Numbered from the stretch's first letter, positions 7,419 to 15,480 are shown. The stretch: DNA of 64,000 nt from Streptococcus sp. LPB0220 (GCF_008727815.1 NZ_CP044230.1:103501-167500), one strand, 5' to 3'. Program-made: numbers and translations. Notes: generated from the letters alone by a model not told the origin.

Positions 7419-9101
7419 TTGCCCTTGCCCTTGTCCTAGCCCATGATGAACAATCGTCGCTTCAACTGCTTTTGGATAAGACCTGCGTCCTCCCTCTTCA
7501 AATTGAGCGAGGATTTCAAGAAGAAGTTTTTCTTGAAAAGGATCCACTAGAATAGCGGATACAGTCCGTTCAAAGATGATCCCTTGTTCTGTTAAGAGAT
7601 AGATAATCTTGCGTAAGGTTGGCATTTTAAGATTTTGTTCGTCCGCAAATTCCTTGAGTGGTCGTTTGTTTGATTCATTTTCTATGGTCTCCTCTTCATA
7701 TATAGGATCAATTGTTTCAAGCGGTGGTTTATATTCTTCAAATACTGAGAATTCTTCTCCTTCAAACTCCATGATGGGAATTTTAGAGTAGGCATCATAG
7801 AAAGAAAAGCCTTGATCAAGCGGTACATATGGAGAGAAAAACTCACCAGCCTGCTCGCCGTTGTTTGCGATATAGCCCCGTCCTTTGACCTTGACTCCAT
7901 TAATTTCATCTAGCTTTTTGAACTCTTTGGTTTTATTGGCATCTCCAAACATCATGTCATATCCTGTTGATTCTAAATGACCGACGGAGAGACGCTTCAT
8001 AAAATTATCCCGAAGAGCAGTTTTAATAAATTCACCATCGGGCCGTTGCATAGCAAAGATGATAAAGACTCCGGCTTGACGACCTTCTAGAACTAACTGT
8101 GAAAGATATTCCATGAGTTCTGACTGTTGGCTATAGTCACGATCAATCTTTGCCATAAGAGCTGCCCACTCGTCCACCAGAATGAATTTTGGTTTCATAT
8201 CATAGTGAGTAAAGTTCTTCCCAGCTTGGAATTTTGGCGAAGTAGACATCCGTTCATAGCGTTTTTCCATGAACTCTACATTCTCTTTAAAACAGTTAAT
8301 GATATCTTCCTTACTAGTATAAACACGGCCATGAAAGACTGGAATTTTCTTTAATCCAGCTAGATCTGAATTCTTTGGATCACAGATATCGACAAAGCTA
8401 ATTTTAGCCAGTGCATAGATTATGGTCATGAGAATAACTGTTTTTCCTCCACCTGTTCCACCGCCAATGAGAAGATGAGGTTCTTCGATATAATCCCAGG
8501 ATACATCTTTCATGAGTTGGAGTTTGGATCCCTTGACTTTTACTTCATCGATGGTGATTCGGCTATTAATCCGATTAATAGCAATTTCATATTTGATAAA
8601 GCGGTTATCAAAGGTTTTATTACGAAAGTCCCCGTTAAACATGACTTCAAGAGTAGCTCCAAGGTTTAAAAAGCGATCTTGGAATTTATTACCTTCTAGA
8701 ATGAAACTCACTTCAATCTTGTAGCGAGACTGTTTGATATACACTTGAGGTAAGGTGATTTTTTCAATGATCTTGTTTTCACGTCTGACCTTTTTAACTA
8801 GATAGAGGTTATTCTCTAGCAAAAAACGAGAAAGAATTCGAAGGCTGTTTAGCTTTTGAAAAAAGAGCATCTTCCTGTAGCAAACTCGATTGATAAACCA
8901 AGAGAAGATTAAAGAAAAGAGAAGCCCAGCTCCTAGAAAATATCCTTGGGGTAAGGGATGAACTTTTAATTCTTCTAAATGTAAGTAGCTGTAGTAACTA
9001 ATAGCCAACAAAAAAGGAAACCACCAGATAAACCATGTGATTCCCTTTAGTTTACGATGAAAAACTCGAACTCTTTTTCCACGATAGGTAAAGAGTTTCA
9101 T
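7413..9101 (-). CDS. FtsK/SpoIIIE-type coupling protein (TcpA/Tn916 Orf21/ConQ-like)
   Basis: 562 aa. Two membrane segments (about 24-40 and 52-72) precede a RecA-like ATPase with Walker A GGGTGGGKT (about 213-221) and a Walker B-like KFILVDEWAALM. The C-terminal part has a winged-helix-like region followed by an unusual low-complexity GQGQGQA tail. Coupling proteins carry the relaxase-bound strand to the mating channel. A strong SD (aggaggtgat) precedes the ATG. It is the last gene before oriT. The Gly/Gln tail arises from a short repeated DNA stretch and may be element-specific. Confidence 0.93.
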   Translation of the reverse strand: MKLFTYRGKRVRVFHRKLKGITWFIWWFPFLLAISYYSYLHLEELKVHPLPQGYFLGAGLLFSLIFSWFINRVCYRKMLFFQKLNSLRILSRFLLENNLYLVKKVRRENKIIEKITLPQVYIKQSRYKIEVSFILEGNKFQDRFLNLGATLEVMFNGDFRNKTFDNRFIKYEIAINRINSRITIDEVKVKGSKLQLMKDVSWDYIEEPHLLIGGGTGGGKTVILMTIIYALAKISFVDICDPKNSDLAGLKKIPVFHGRVYTSKEDIINCFKENVEFMEKRYERMSTSPKFQAGKNFTHYDMKPKFILVDEWAALMAKIDRDYSQQSELMEYLSQLVLEGRQAGVFIIFAMQRPDGEFIKTALRDNFMKRLSVGHLESTGYDMMFGDANKTKEFKKLDEINGVKVKGRGYIANNGEQAGEFFSPYVPLDQGFSFYDAYSKIPIMEFEGEEFSVFEEYKPPLETIDPIYEEETIENESNKRPLKEFADEQNLKMPTLRKIIYLLTEQGIIFERTVSAILVDPFQEKLLLEILAQFEEGGRRSYPKAVEATIVHHGLGQGQGQA

Positions 9102-9114
9102 TCTGCATCACCTC

Positions 9115-9576
9115 CTAGTTTTCCTTCTTATTTTCTACTGGTTTGTTTTCTTTAGTCGGTGCGCCTCCAGTTTTTTTCTTGATTTTAGAAGCAAAGAGCT
9201 TATAGATATCATTACGATTGACGTGGGTATGGGTGATAACAATATCTTCCAATTCAACTTCTTCACGGTATTTAATGCCCAAATCTTCAATTTCAGACTC
9301 AGACATATCTGCGATAGTGAAAAAGAGTGTTTCGTGCTGGACAGAAGAGTGAATCCCTACAACAATTCCACGGATCTCACCTGTATTGACCTGTACAAAT
9401 GATCCATCAGGATTCCGTTGTGAGCGATCCACTTCAAAGATGATATCAGGACCCTCAATGCCTCGGAAAGACAGTTTTCCAAGGACAGCTGGGACATCTA
9501 GTCCATCTGTAATAACACGATAAGTCTTGTCAGCAATTTGTAGTTTTTCTCCGTAGTTTAATCCAATTTTAGCCAT
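9115..9576 (-). CDS. Early ICE protein of unknown function, 153 aa (possibly DUF961/Orf22-YdcP type)
   Basis: A soluble, mainly beta-rich-looking protein with a charged, Lys-rich, probably disordered C-terminus (about 130-153, KKKTGGAPTKENKPVENKKEN region). It sits directly upstream of the coupling protein, the place of the DUF961 proteins Orf22/Orf23 in Tn916 and YdcP in ICEBs1. I match it by position only. In ICEBs1 such proteins help DNA processing or replication of the element. Confidence 0.65.
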   Translation of the reverse strand: MAKIGLNYGEKLQIADKTYRVITDGLDVPAVLGKLSFRGIEGPDIIFEVDRSQRNPDGSFVQVNTGEIRGIVVGIHSSVQHETLFFTIADMSESEIEDLGIKYREEVELEDIVITHTHVNRNDIYKLFASKIKKKTGGAPTKENKPVENKKEN

Positions 9577-9597
9577 GTGATTTTCTCCTTTTATTTC

Positions 9598-9894
9598 TTA
9601 TTTTTTGATTACCAATTTTTCCGCAAAGACATTGAGATAAGGTGCAACATTATTGCCATTTAGTGCAGTGTCTGGGAAAAAGATTGGGTTAACTGCTTCT
9701 ACTAGAGCATCTTCAGGGAATACCGTTGTAGAAGCTGGTGTGATGACATGGAAGGCTCCGTGCTCTGCGCTGTTTAGAATATGACGTTGGTATTTACCTT
9801 CTTTTCCAAAAATAAATTTAGGAGCATTTCCCAAACGTTCGTAGTAAGCAGGGCCAATAAATTCTGGTTTCATTTTAAGTGTTTCTGAGATCAT
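9598..9894 (-). CDS. Early ICE protein of unknown function, 98 aa
   Basis: 98 residues, no signal peptide or membrane helix, starting [20 protein letters not shown]. It has an SD-like ggaaa stretch upstream and lies 21 bp before the 153-aa gene. It occupies the place of Orf23/YdcO-like proteins in related elements. I cannot assign a function. Confidence 0.65.
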   Translation of the reverse strand: MISETLKMKPEFIGPAYYERLGNAPKFIFGKEGKYQRHILNSAEHGAFHVITPASTTVFPEDALVEAVNPIFFPDTALNGNNVAPYLNVFAEKLVIKK

Positions 9895-9928
9895 AAGTTT
9901 TTCCTTTCTGAGTGTAAAATAAAAAGAG

Positions 9929-10175
9929 TTAAGCTAATTGCTTCACTCTTGAGTAATAGTGGGTAAATAGTTTGCGTTTAAACATACGACTATAAAATTG
10001 AATATCCCCATGAGCATAGCCATTTCTACGAGCAGCATCTGCGAGATGGTCTAAATCAATTTGAGCTTGAGCATAGAGTTTAGCCTGTAGTTTATCAGAT
10101 TCGCTAAACATGCCATAGGTAAATTCATAGTTATCATAGAGTCGTTTACATTGTAGTGCGAAAAAAGTTTGTCAT
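9929..10175 (-). pseudogene. First gene of the conjugation operon, frameshifted in a 6-base homopolymer
   Basis: The ATG at 10175 has a good SD (aaaggag), but its frame stops after nine codons (MTNFFRTTM). The next frame carries a protein-like sequence without a break from TFFALQCKRLYDNYEFTYG to the stop at 9929. Removing one base from the T-run (plus strand A-run 10161-10166) joins them as MTNFFALQCKRL..., about 81 aa. So either the gene is inactivated, it uses slippage at the run, or the run is miscounted. A shorter product could start at the internal ATG at 10111 (60 aa), but I see no good SD there. Function unknown; the end is rich in basic and aromatic residues. Confidence 0.7.
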
Positions 10176-10200
10176 ATCATTCTCCTTTATTGTAATAAGT

Positions 10201-10242
10201 AAAAAAGCTACTAAGTGAAAAAAGGAAAGAACTTAGTAGCTT
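10201..10242 (-). terminator. Leader terminator/attenuator ahead of the conjugation operon
   Basis: A perfect 12-bp stem AAGCTACTAAGT (10205-10216) / ACTTAGTAGCTT (10231-10242) is followed, on the minus strand, by a run of T residues. It lies 26 bp upstream of the first gene's ATG at 10175 and about 450 nt downstream of the promoter at 10702-10730. Most transcripts might stop here unless antiterminated, so it is a plausible brake on ICE transfer genes. Confidence 0.7.
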
Positions 10243-10250
10243 GAGAGTAG

Positions 10251-10270
10251 GTCTATCTAATTAGATAGAC
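10251..10270. promoter_or_regulatory. Perfect 20-bp palindrome in the ICE leader
   Basis: GTCTATCTAA and its exact complement meet without a spacer at 10260/10261. It lies 9 bp upstream (in transcription) of the leader terminator stem. It could be a protein-binding site or an RNA element that competes with the terminator. A 30-codon leader ORF ends inside it. Confidence 0.5.
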
Positions 10271-10353
10271 AGCAGTAAAGAAAAGTTATTTGGTTGAAGG
10301 ATCCCTCCTTCACGGTGGCAACGTTTAGCAAGGTGCTTTGCGTGAATTACCAT
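10261..10353 (-). CDS. Possible 30-aa leader peptide upstream of the ICE attenuator
   Basis: A short frame from the ATG at 10353 reads MVIHAKHLAKRCHREGGILQ and ends with TAA inside the 20-bp palindrome, just before the terminator hairpin. This layout resembles translational attenuation leaders. There is no strong SD. It may be chance, since other short frames exist in this 597-bp gap. Nothing else protein-coding was found between 10176 and 10772. Confidence 0.25.
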   Translation of the reverse strand: MVIHAKHLAKRCHREGGILQPNNFSLLLSI

Positions 10354-10679
10354 CGCTTTCCCAGCCAATCTCTTTAGGTAGTCATGATCATACCCAAGGG
10401 ATTCTCTTACGCCCTTTGGCGAAGCCAGTTCACTTTACTATTCGGAAAAGTGCGAAAGTCCGAAATGCGTGGAAGCCCACAAGAATTGAATCTTGTTTTC
10501 TATCTTCACTTCAACCATAAAACGGACTTGACTTTTCTTATCAAAACATTTACAATAAAGGTACGAAGTTTATGTGTTGTTCTGATGATCAGTCCTCTGG
10601 TTGTCAGACGCACTTTTTATTTAATTGTCAATGATCGTGATTTAGCCTTGAAGATAAGGTTATTATTTTCAATCGCTAT

Positions 10680-10730
10680 ACAACTATCAGTTGTTGGTTA
10701 TATTATACAACTGTTGGTTGTATATGTCAA
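10680..10730 (-). promoter_or_regulatory. Main promoter of the conjugation module with two repressor operators
   Basis: On the minus strand TTGACA (10730-10725), a 17-bp spacer and TATAAT (10707-10702) form a consensus sigma-70 promoter. Two related palindromes overlap it. ACAACT-ATC-AGTTGT (10680-10694) lies about at the start point. ACAACT-GTT-GGTTGT (10707-10721, one mismatch) lies in the spacer. The divergent repressor gene starts at 10773. Binding at both sites would block polymerase, so these are the likely operators of the Arp2-type and perhaps also the cI-type repressor. Confidence 0.8.
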
Positions 10731-10772
10731 CGATTTTCTGCAAAATTTTAAAATAATTTTTTGAGGTCACAT

Positions 10773-11114
10773 ATGGAATTCGCAGAACGCTTGAAAACAC
10801 TAAGGAAACAAGTAAAACTAACACAAGCTCAAATAGCTGAAAAACTAAGTATTTCCCAACAGGCATATGCTTCATGGGAGCGTGGCGTCAAAAAACCAAC
10901 GCAAGAAAATCTCGTTAAAATTGCACAAATTTTAAATGTATCAGTTGACTATTTAGTAGGAAACTCAGAAGAAAAATCAGATGAACTAGATAATATTGAA
11001 TTGCTTTTCCGTATGAATTCAAAAGGTTTAACTGAGAAAGAAAAAGAAATCTTCAAAAAAGAACTGATTGAGTTTATGGAAAAGAGAAAAAAAGCATTTG
11101 AAGAAAACAAGTAA
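10773..11114 (+). CDS. XRE/ImmR (Arp2)-type repressor of the ICE
   Basis: 113 aa from the ATG at 10773, with gagg 6 bp upstream. A TTG at 10761 is in frame but unsupported. Residues about 4-60 form an HTH with recognition region SISQQAYASWERGVKKPTQ. The C-terminal 45 residues are a charged helix for dimerisation. It is divergent from the conjugation promoter and is 42 bp from it. ImmR of ICEBs1 and Arp2 of ICESt3 have the same size and position. It probably represses the transfer promoter and may be inactivated by the ImmA-like protease encoded at 12923. Confidence 0.85.
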   Translation: MEFAERLKTLRKQVKLTQAQIAEKLSISQQAYASWERGVKKPTQENLVKIAQILNVSVDYLVGNSEEKSDELDNIELLFRMNSKGLTEKEKEIFKKELIEFMEKRKKAFEENK

Positions 11115-11172
11115 ACTAAAAATTAGCCTTTTTTGTTTGATAACTTCATTGATTAAAAGGAGTGTTTTATAA

Positions 11173-11589
11173 ATGGATGTAAAAAAAGAATTTTTGAAAA
11201 TAATGTCTGAACAAAAAGAAATAGCCTTAGCGACATCTGTAAACGATATTCCAAATGTAAGAATAGTCAATTTTATTTTTGATTCAACCAATAATATACT
11301 CTACTTCTCATCTTTCAAAGGTAATGATAAGATTAAGGAAATGGAATCAAACTCTCATATTGCATTTACTACAATTCCACACTCTGGGAATGAACACGTA
11401 AAAGCTAAGGGCTTAGTTCAAAAAAGTACCAGAACTATTTTTGAAGTGGCGGACCAGTTTATTGCTAAAGTACCAGGTTACAAAAATACTATTGAATTTG
11501 CAGGGGAATCTTTAGTTTTATTTGAAATACGATTTGATACTGCGATCGTTACCAAAGATCTAGAAACAATTCAAACTATAGAACTTTAA
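11173..11589 (+). CDS. Pyridoxamine 5'-phosphate oxidase-family flavin-binding protein
   Basis: 138 aa with the split-barrel flavin fold signature: EIALATSVNDIPNVRIVNF near the N-terminus, then NILYFSSFKGNDK and KAKGLVQKST. Such small proteins bind FMN or F420 and act as reductases or as heme/flavin-related stress proteins. The exact substrate cannot be told. An SD (aaaaggagtg) precedes the ATG. It is ICE cargo between the repressor and unknown genes, in the same direction. Confidence 0.8.
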   Translation: MDVKKEFLKIMSEQKEIALATSVNDIPNVRIVNFIFDSTNNILYFSSFKGNDKIKEMESNSHIAFTTIPHSGNEHVKAKGLVQKSTRTIFEVADQFIAKVPGYKNTIEFAGESLVLFEIRFDTAIVTKDLETIQTIEL

Positions 11590-11618
11590 ATTAAAGTTCC
11601 AAAAATGGAGATTAAAGT

Positions 11619-12632
11619 ATGGAAAGTTTTGAAATTGAAATACCAAAAATTGAGCATTTTGAAGTTGATGTCAGAAAAAAGGAATTATACAACTATGATT
11701 TCCAATCATATTCATTAACTCCACTGCAAAAAGAAGCCTCTTTAGTAGTTGCTAATAAGATTAGAAATAATTTATTTACTCATATTCCTGAAGCTAAATT
11801 ATTAAAAAAGCTTGTTGAAAAGAATGATAATGACAATGTAGAATACGTTGCAAAATTATCTGAAGTTGCAAAAGAAAAGTTAAAATCGGGAGAATGGAGT
11901 TATGGTATACGAAAAAAAACAGGCGAGACCTATGCAGTATTAAAAGATACTAAAACTGGAAAAATTAAAAGTAGTGTAACCTTAGAGAAAAAGGCTGTCA
12001 AAGAGTTAGGAAATCTTCCTGAGCTTTCTGCAATACAAGGGCAACTAGCCTCTATCTCAGAACAAATTGAAAGCTTAAATGAACTAGTTATCCGCGTAGA
12101 ACAAGGGCAATACAATGATAGATTTTCAGGATTTTTCAGTGCTCGCCAACTAATTGTAGAGGCCTTAGCAACCAGAAATGAGCAATTAAAAAAAGAATTA
12201 CTACTGTCAGCAATTAAAGAAAATAACAATACTATTGCAAAACTAATGATGTCAATTTACACTGATAGTATAGATTTTACCAATCTCAAAACAAAACAAA
12301 CAGACGCTAATAGAATAAACATTCTACTTCAACAATCAATTAGTTACCTATCATCTGCAATGCAGTTAAATGTTGTTGCTTATACGGTATTAGAGGAACA
12401 TGAGTCTGTTATAGCTGTGTTAAGCAATTACAAAGCTTTTACTGAGCAAACTTTACTTGAGCCTAAATATGATGGAAAAAGTTTAGCTTGGAAAATTGAT
12501 AATTTTACAAAAGGAAATAGCAACACTTTTATAAATTTGACACAGAGTATTTCAGAAAATATCAATACATTGGTTAACCATTCAGAAACATTATTAGTAG
12601 AGGAAGATACGAATGAAAGAAGAGAAAGTTAA
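11619..12632 (+). CDS. Unknown ICE cargo protein, 337 aa, helical
   Basis: I do not recognise a family. There is no signal peptide or membrane segment. An N-terminal region (1-75) is followed by a Lys-rich segment with WSYGIRKKTGETYAVLKD (about 90-120), then long predicted helices (about 135-330) including a heptad-like LSAIQGQLASISEQIESLNELVIRVEQ coiled-coil stretch. The 3' end overlaps the next gene by 20 bp, so the two proteins are probably co-translated and work together. AT-rich. It could be an accessory defence or membrane-associated factor; this is speculation. Confidence 0.7.
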   Translation: MESFEIEIPKIEHFEVDVRKKELYNYDFQSYSLTPLQKEASLVVANKIRNNLFTHIPEAKLLKKLVEKNDNDNVEYVAKLSEVAKEKLKSGEWSYGIRKKTGETYAVLKDTKTGKIKSSVTLEKKAVKELGNLPELSAIQGQLASISEQIESLNELVIRVEQGQYNDRFSGFFSARQLIVEALATRNEQLKKELLLSAIKENNNTIAKLMMSIYTDSIDFTNLKTKQTDANRINILLQQSISYLSSAMQLNVVAYTVLEEHESVIAVLSNYKAFTEQTLLEPKYDGKSLAWKIDNFTKGNSNTFINLTQSISENINTLVNHSETLLVEEDTNERRES

Positions 12633-12798
12633 AACATGTAAATACCTTAGATGTAATAAAGAAGTATACTCTCCAAAAGCAAAATTCTGTGGAGAGCACG
12701 AAAGATTTTATAGAGAACACAGAAATAAAATTGGAGGTGCGTTGCTGACTTTTGGAGGTATCGCTCTTTCAGCTTTAGTAAAAAAACAAAAGAAATAA
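12613..12798 (+). CDS. Small Cys/His-motif membrane protein, 61 aa, partner of the 337-aa protein
   Basis: Residues 9-24 hold Cys-x4-Cys-x11-Cys-x2-His (CKYLRC...FCGEH), a possible zinc site. A hydrophobic helix follows near the C-terminus (GGALLTFGGIALSALV, about 42-57) with a Lys-rich end. The start overlaps the preceding gene by 20 bp. It may anchor its partner at the membrane. No family recognised. Confidence 0.65.
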   Translation: MKEEKVKTCKYLRCNKEVYSPKAKFCGEHERFYREHRNKIGGALLTFGGIALSALVKKQKK

Positions 12799-12829
12799 TC
12801 AGACTATGTCTATATATTTAACGTAATAT

Positions 12830-12859
12830 AAAAAAGGTGGACACCCATCCACTTTTTTT
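12830..12859 (+). terminator. Intrinsic terminator after the cargo genes
   Basis: Stem A-run GTGGA / TCCAC T-run with a 6-nt loop, ending in seven T residues. The A-run makes it potentially bidirectional. It separates the cargo unit from the ImmA-cI pair. Confidence 0.8.
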
Positions 12860-12922
12860 ATATAATAAACTCAACCAAAATAGTTTAGTTTTGTAATTTA
12901 TACTTAAAGGAGGTACCATTCT

Positions 12923-13783
12923 TTGGATGAATTGTATACAAGAATAAGTAAGTCTACAAAACATATGTTATACCAATACATGAAGGATCATGATATTTCA
13001 TTACTAAATTATAATTTCAACTACTTCTTTCAATATTGTATTCAAAAATATCAAATTCAAGTAATTAGTCACCACTTCTCAAATCACAAGATTGAAGGAT
13101 TAACTGTTATTGATAAATTAGGTATTAGTTTTTCTTATGAAAAGGATAATCCCATTGTGAAGCAAAATTTTACGCTGTGTCATGAGCTAGGACATTTTAT
13201 CCTAGAGCATGAAGGTAATTATTTTGCAGAATCTATTGATAATCAGGAGAACCTACTAGAGCGAGAAGCGAATATTTTCTCTGCTGTAGTATTAATGCCT
13301 GACATTGTTTTGTTGTCGAAGATTTATTATAGTTGCGACACCTTTCAACACATTCAAAATAGCCTAGATGTTTCAAAACAGGCATTGTTCTTTCGCCTTT
13401 TAGACCTTCTTAGGGAATATTATCCTGGAAAAGAAAATACCATTAAACAGGCGATCGATGCTTATATTGATGGACAAAATGCCACACTTCTCCTTTTGTT
13501 TCATAGCATAAAAGAACATATTATAAAGGAGTTTAACAACTACCAGACTTCTCTAATTAATAAGATAGAGCCAGCAGTGAGCAAAAGAGGTTTCGTTACT
13601 AGTCAAGAGTATCCAGAACTTCTAAATCTAGAGAATTGGAAAACAATAAAGGCTTGCCGTGACAATTTAAAAGTATGGCTCATTTATGACAAAGGAAAAT
13701 CTATAGCTTATGTTTGGGATAAAAATAAGCTAACAGATAAAGAGGCAAAACAAAAAGCTGAATTGAAATTACTATTAATGTGA
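12923..13783 (+). CDS. ImmA/IrrE-family metallopeptidase
   Basis: 286 aa. HELGH at about 87-91 and the downstream EREAN motif (about 113-117) form the zinc site of ImmA/IrrE proteases. The N-terminal part is typical of this family, and a further 130 residues lie C-terminal. The start is TTG at 12923: aaaggaggt lies 9 bp upstream and no better ATG is available. In ICEBs1, ImmA cleaves the repressor ImmR after DNA damage or cell-cell signalling. Here it is coupled to a cI gene and may act on the Arp2-type repressor at 10773. Confidence 0.88.
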   Translation: MDELYTRISKSTKHMLYQYMKDHDISLLNYNFNYFFQYCIQKYQIQVISHHFSNHKIEGLTVIDKLGISFSYEKDNPIVKQNFTLCHELGHFILEHEGNYFAESIDNQENLLEREANIFSAVVLMPDIVLLSKIYYSCDTFQHIQNSLDVSKQALFFRLLDLLREYYPGKENTIKQAIDAYIDGQNATLLLLFHSIKEHIIKEFNNYQTSLINKIEPAVSKRGFVTSQEYPELLNLENWKTIKACRDNLKVWLIYDKGKSIAYVWDKNKLTDKEAKQKAELKLLLM

Positions 13784-13791
13784 GGAAAACG

Positions 13792-14478
13792 ATGTACCAA
13801 CCAGAAAAACTAAAGGCTCGCAGAAAAGAGCTAAAAATGACTCAAAAAGATATTGCAGATCAACTGGGTATTACCTACCAAGCCTATTCTGCATGGGAAC
13901 GCGGAATAAAACAACCATCTAGAGAAAAAATAAAGCTTTTGGAGCAGATTCTAAATGCTCCAAAAGGCTATTTTACAGAGCTTGAAATTGCCCGACTATA
14001 TAATATTTTATCAGATAAAGCTAAGGATCAAGCACTTAATTATGTTAGAAACTTGGTTCAAAAAGAACAATGTAAGAATGTTGTTTCGCTATCAGAAAAA
14101 CTATACGAATACCATGTTTACGAAAAAATGTCTGCCGGTATCGGTTCATCGGTGTATAACGATCAGAACTATGATACTGTTTATTTTCATGAAGAACTAG
14201 CCCATGATTTCGCCTCATGGATTTCTGGTGACTCAATGGAGCCCAAATATCAAAATGGCTCTGTGGCTCTCATTCGTGAGACAGGATTTGATTATGATGG
14301 AGCAGTTTATGCCGTAGTCTGCAATAGCCAGACTTATATTAAACGAGTTTATCGAGAGGAGCATGGCTTAAGACTGGTTTCTATCAATCCAAACTATAAA
14401 GATATTTTTCTTTCGTATGATGAAGATCCTAGAATTGTAGGGATTATTGTAGGGAATTTCTTACCTGTTGAACAGTGA
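13792..14478 (+). CDS. cI/Arp1-like repressor with LexA-type autoprotease domain
   Basis: 228 aa from ATG 13792 (gagga SD, 6-bp spacing). A GTG at 13780 overlapping the previous stop is possible. Residues 4-60 are an XRE HTH (ITYQAYSAWERGIKQPS). The C-terminal half is a peptidase S24 domain with Ala115-Gly116 as the likely cleavage site, Ser148 in SGDSMEP and Lys184 in YIKRV. RecA* would trigger self-cleavage. The recognition helix resembles that of the 113-aa repressor (QAY..WERG.K.P), so the two may share operators. ICESt1/ICESt3 also carry both repressor kinds. Confidence 0.9.
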   Translation: MYQPEKLKARRKELKMTQKDIADQLGITYQAYSAWERGIKQPSREKIKLLEQILNAPKGYFTELEIARLYNILSDKAKDQALNYVRNLVQKEQCKNVVSLSEKLYEYHVYEKMSAGIGSSVYNDQNYDTVYFHEELAHDFASWISGDSMEPKYQNGSVALIRETGFDYDGAVYAVVCNSQTYIKRVYREEHGLRLVSINPNYKDIFLSYDEDPRIVGIIVGNFLPVEQ

Positions 14479-14778
14479 TATTGTTGATTATCTTGAAGGT
14501 GGAATAGAATCTTTTAAACATAAAGTTAAAATATATAAAAGTATTATTTAATTAAAATAGTTGAACCATAGTTTTTTGATTTAAAGAAATTCTTTCTACA
14601 ATAGTTGTTAATAAGAAGAATTATTTTTCTTTAAATTGTAGTAATAAAAAGGGATATTTGCTATCTATTTTTATTTTGTTCTAAATCCGGTTTTTGGATA
14701 GAATATCAAATGATGAAACAAAATATTTTTGAAAATACAAAAAAACAAACGCCAAAAATAACGTTTGTCTTCGTTCTG

Positions 14779-14813
14779 AAGGGATTGAAATTTTGTTTTC
14801 AATCCCTTTTTTG
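14779..14813 (+). terminator. Terminator downstream of the cI gene
   Basis: 12-bp stem AAGGGATTGAAA / TTTCAATCCCTT (14779-14790, 14798-14809) followed by a T-run. A smaller hairpin (ACAAACG/CGTTTGT) lies just before it. The stretch 14479-14778 is AT-rich with no gene that I can support. Confidence 0.75.
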
Positions 14814-14835
14814 GATAAAGAAAATAATAATGGTG

Positions 14836-15198
14836 CTAATTAGGATTAATACCTAAATAAGTTTTAATTTTCTTTTCAAGAAAATCAATATGTTTGTTAA
14901 TTTCAGTTTGTTGCTTATGAAGTTCATCAAGTTGAAAAAATAGTAGTCTAAGTCGTTGAGGAATTGTGGAGTCTCCTTTATATCTTAGGTCAGCGTATTC
15001 TTGCATATTTTTAATAGACATTCCCGTCTTTTTTAATCTAATAATGAATTGAGTCCACGCTATATCAGAGTCATCATAGTATCTACGATTATTTTCTTCT
15101 CTGTGTGAGTAAATCAATTTTTCTTGCTCATAGTATCGAAGTGTGGAAATAGAAAGTCCAGTTTTTTTAGCAAATTCTCCAATAGAATAGTGAGCCAT
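14836..15198 (-). CDS. MerR-family regulator (AdhR-like)
   Basis: 120 aa. The N-terminal winged helix (YSIGEFAKKTGLSISTLRYYEQEKLI) is typical MerR. The C-terminal part is a helix for dimerisation (LHKQQTEINKHIDFLEKKI) with no cysteine metal site, which points to an AdhR/stress type rather than a metal sensor. It is divergent from an SDR gene whose promoter has the long spacer typical of MerR control, so it most likely activates that gene. Confidence 0.88.
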   Translation of the reverse strand: MAHYSIGEFAKKTGLSISTLRYYEQEKLIYSHREENNRRYYDDSDIAWTQFIIRLKKTGMSIKNMQEYADLRYKGDSTIPQRLRLLFFQLDELHKQQTEINKHIDFLEKKIKTYLGINPN

Positions 15199-15268
15199 AA
15201 TATTTTTCCCCCCTTTTTTTATTATTTTAGCATAATTTTTAAAAAATCAAGAAATTTTCAGTTTTCTC

Positions 15269-15299
15269 TTGACATAAAGTGCACTTTACTATGTAAAAT
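15269..15299 (+). promoter_or_regulatory. MerR-type promoter of the SDR gene
   Basis: TTGACA (15269-15274), a 19-bp spacer and TAAAAT (15294-15299). The spacer holds the palindrome AAAGTGCACTTT (15276-15287). MerR proteins bind such spacers and untwist the DNA to activate transcription. The leader to the SDR gene is about 175 nt. I see an SD-like gaggaggt at about 15335 with no useful frame. Confidence 0.8.
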
Positions 15300-15480
15300 A
15301 CATAGCATCAAAGGAATTTGATATAAAGCTAGGAGAGGAGGTAATACCATATAGACGAAAAATTGGTTTGAAGGAATAGAGAGCTCCAAAGGGGCTTAGT
15401 GATAAGGCTGTCAAGAACCTTGATGGGAGCAGCGACTCTTATAAAAAATGCAAATAGCAATCTGTAAAGGAGAAAATAGT

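Noticed and set aside
10384..10764. 126-aa plus-strand frame in the ICE leader
   Set aside because: It runs opposite to the leader transcript, crosses the transfer promoter and operators, and lacks an SD.
15300..15480. Possible gene remnant before the SDR gene with SD-like gaggaggt
   Set aside because: The frames after it are short and broken; nothing recognisable. Treated as leader.
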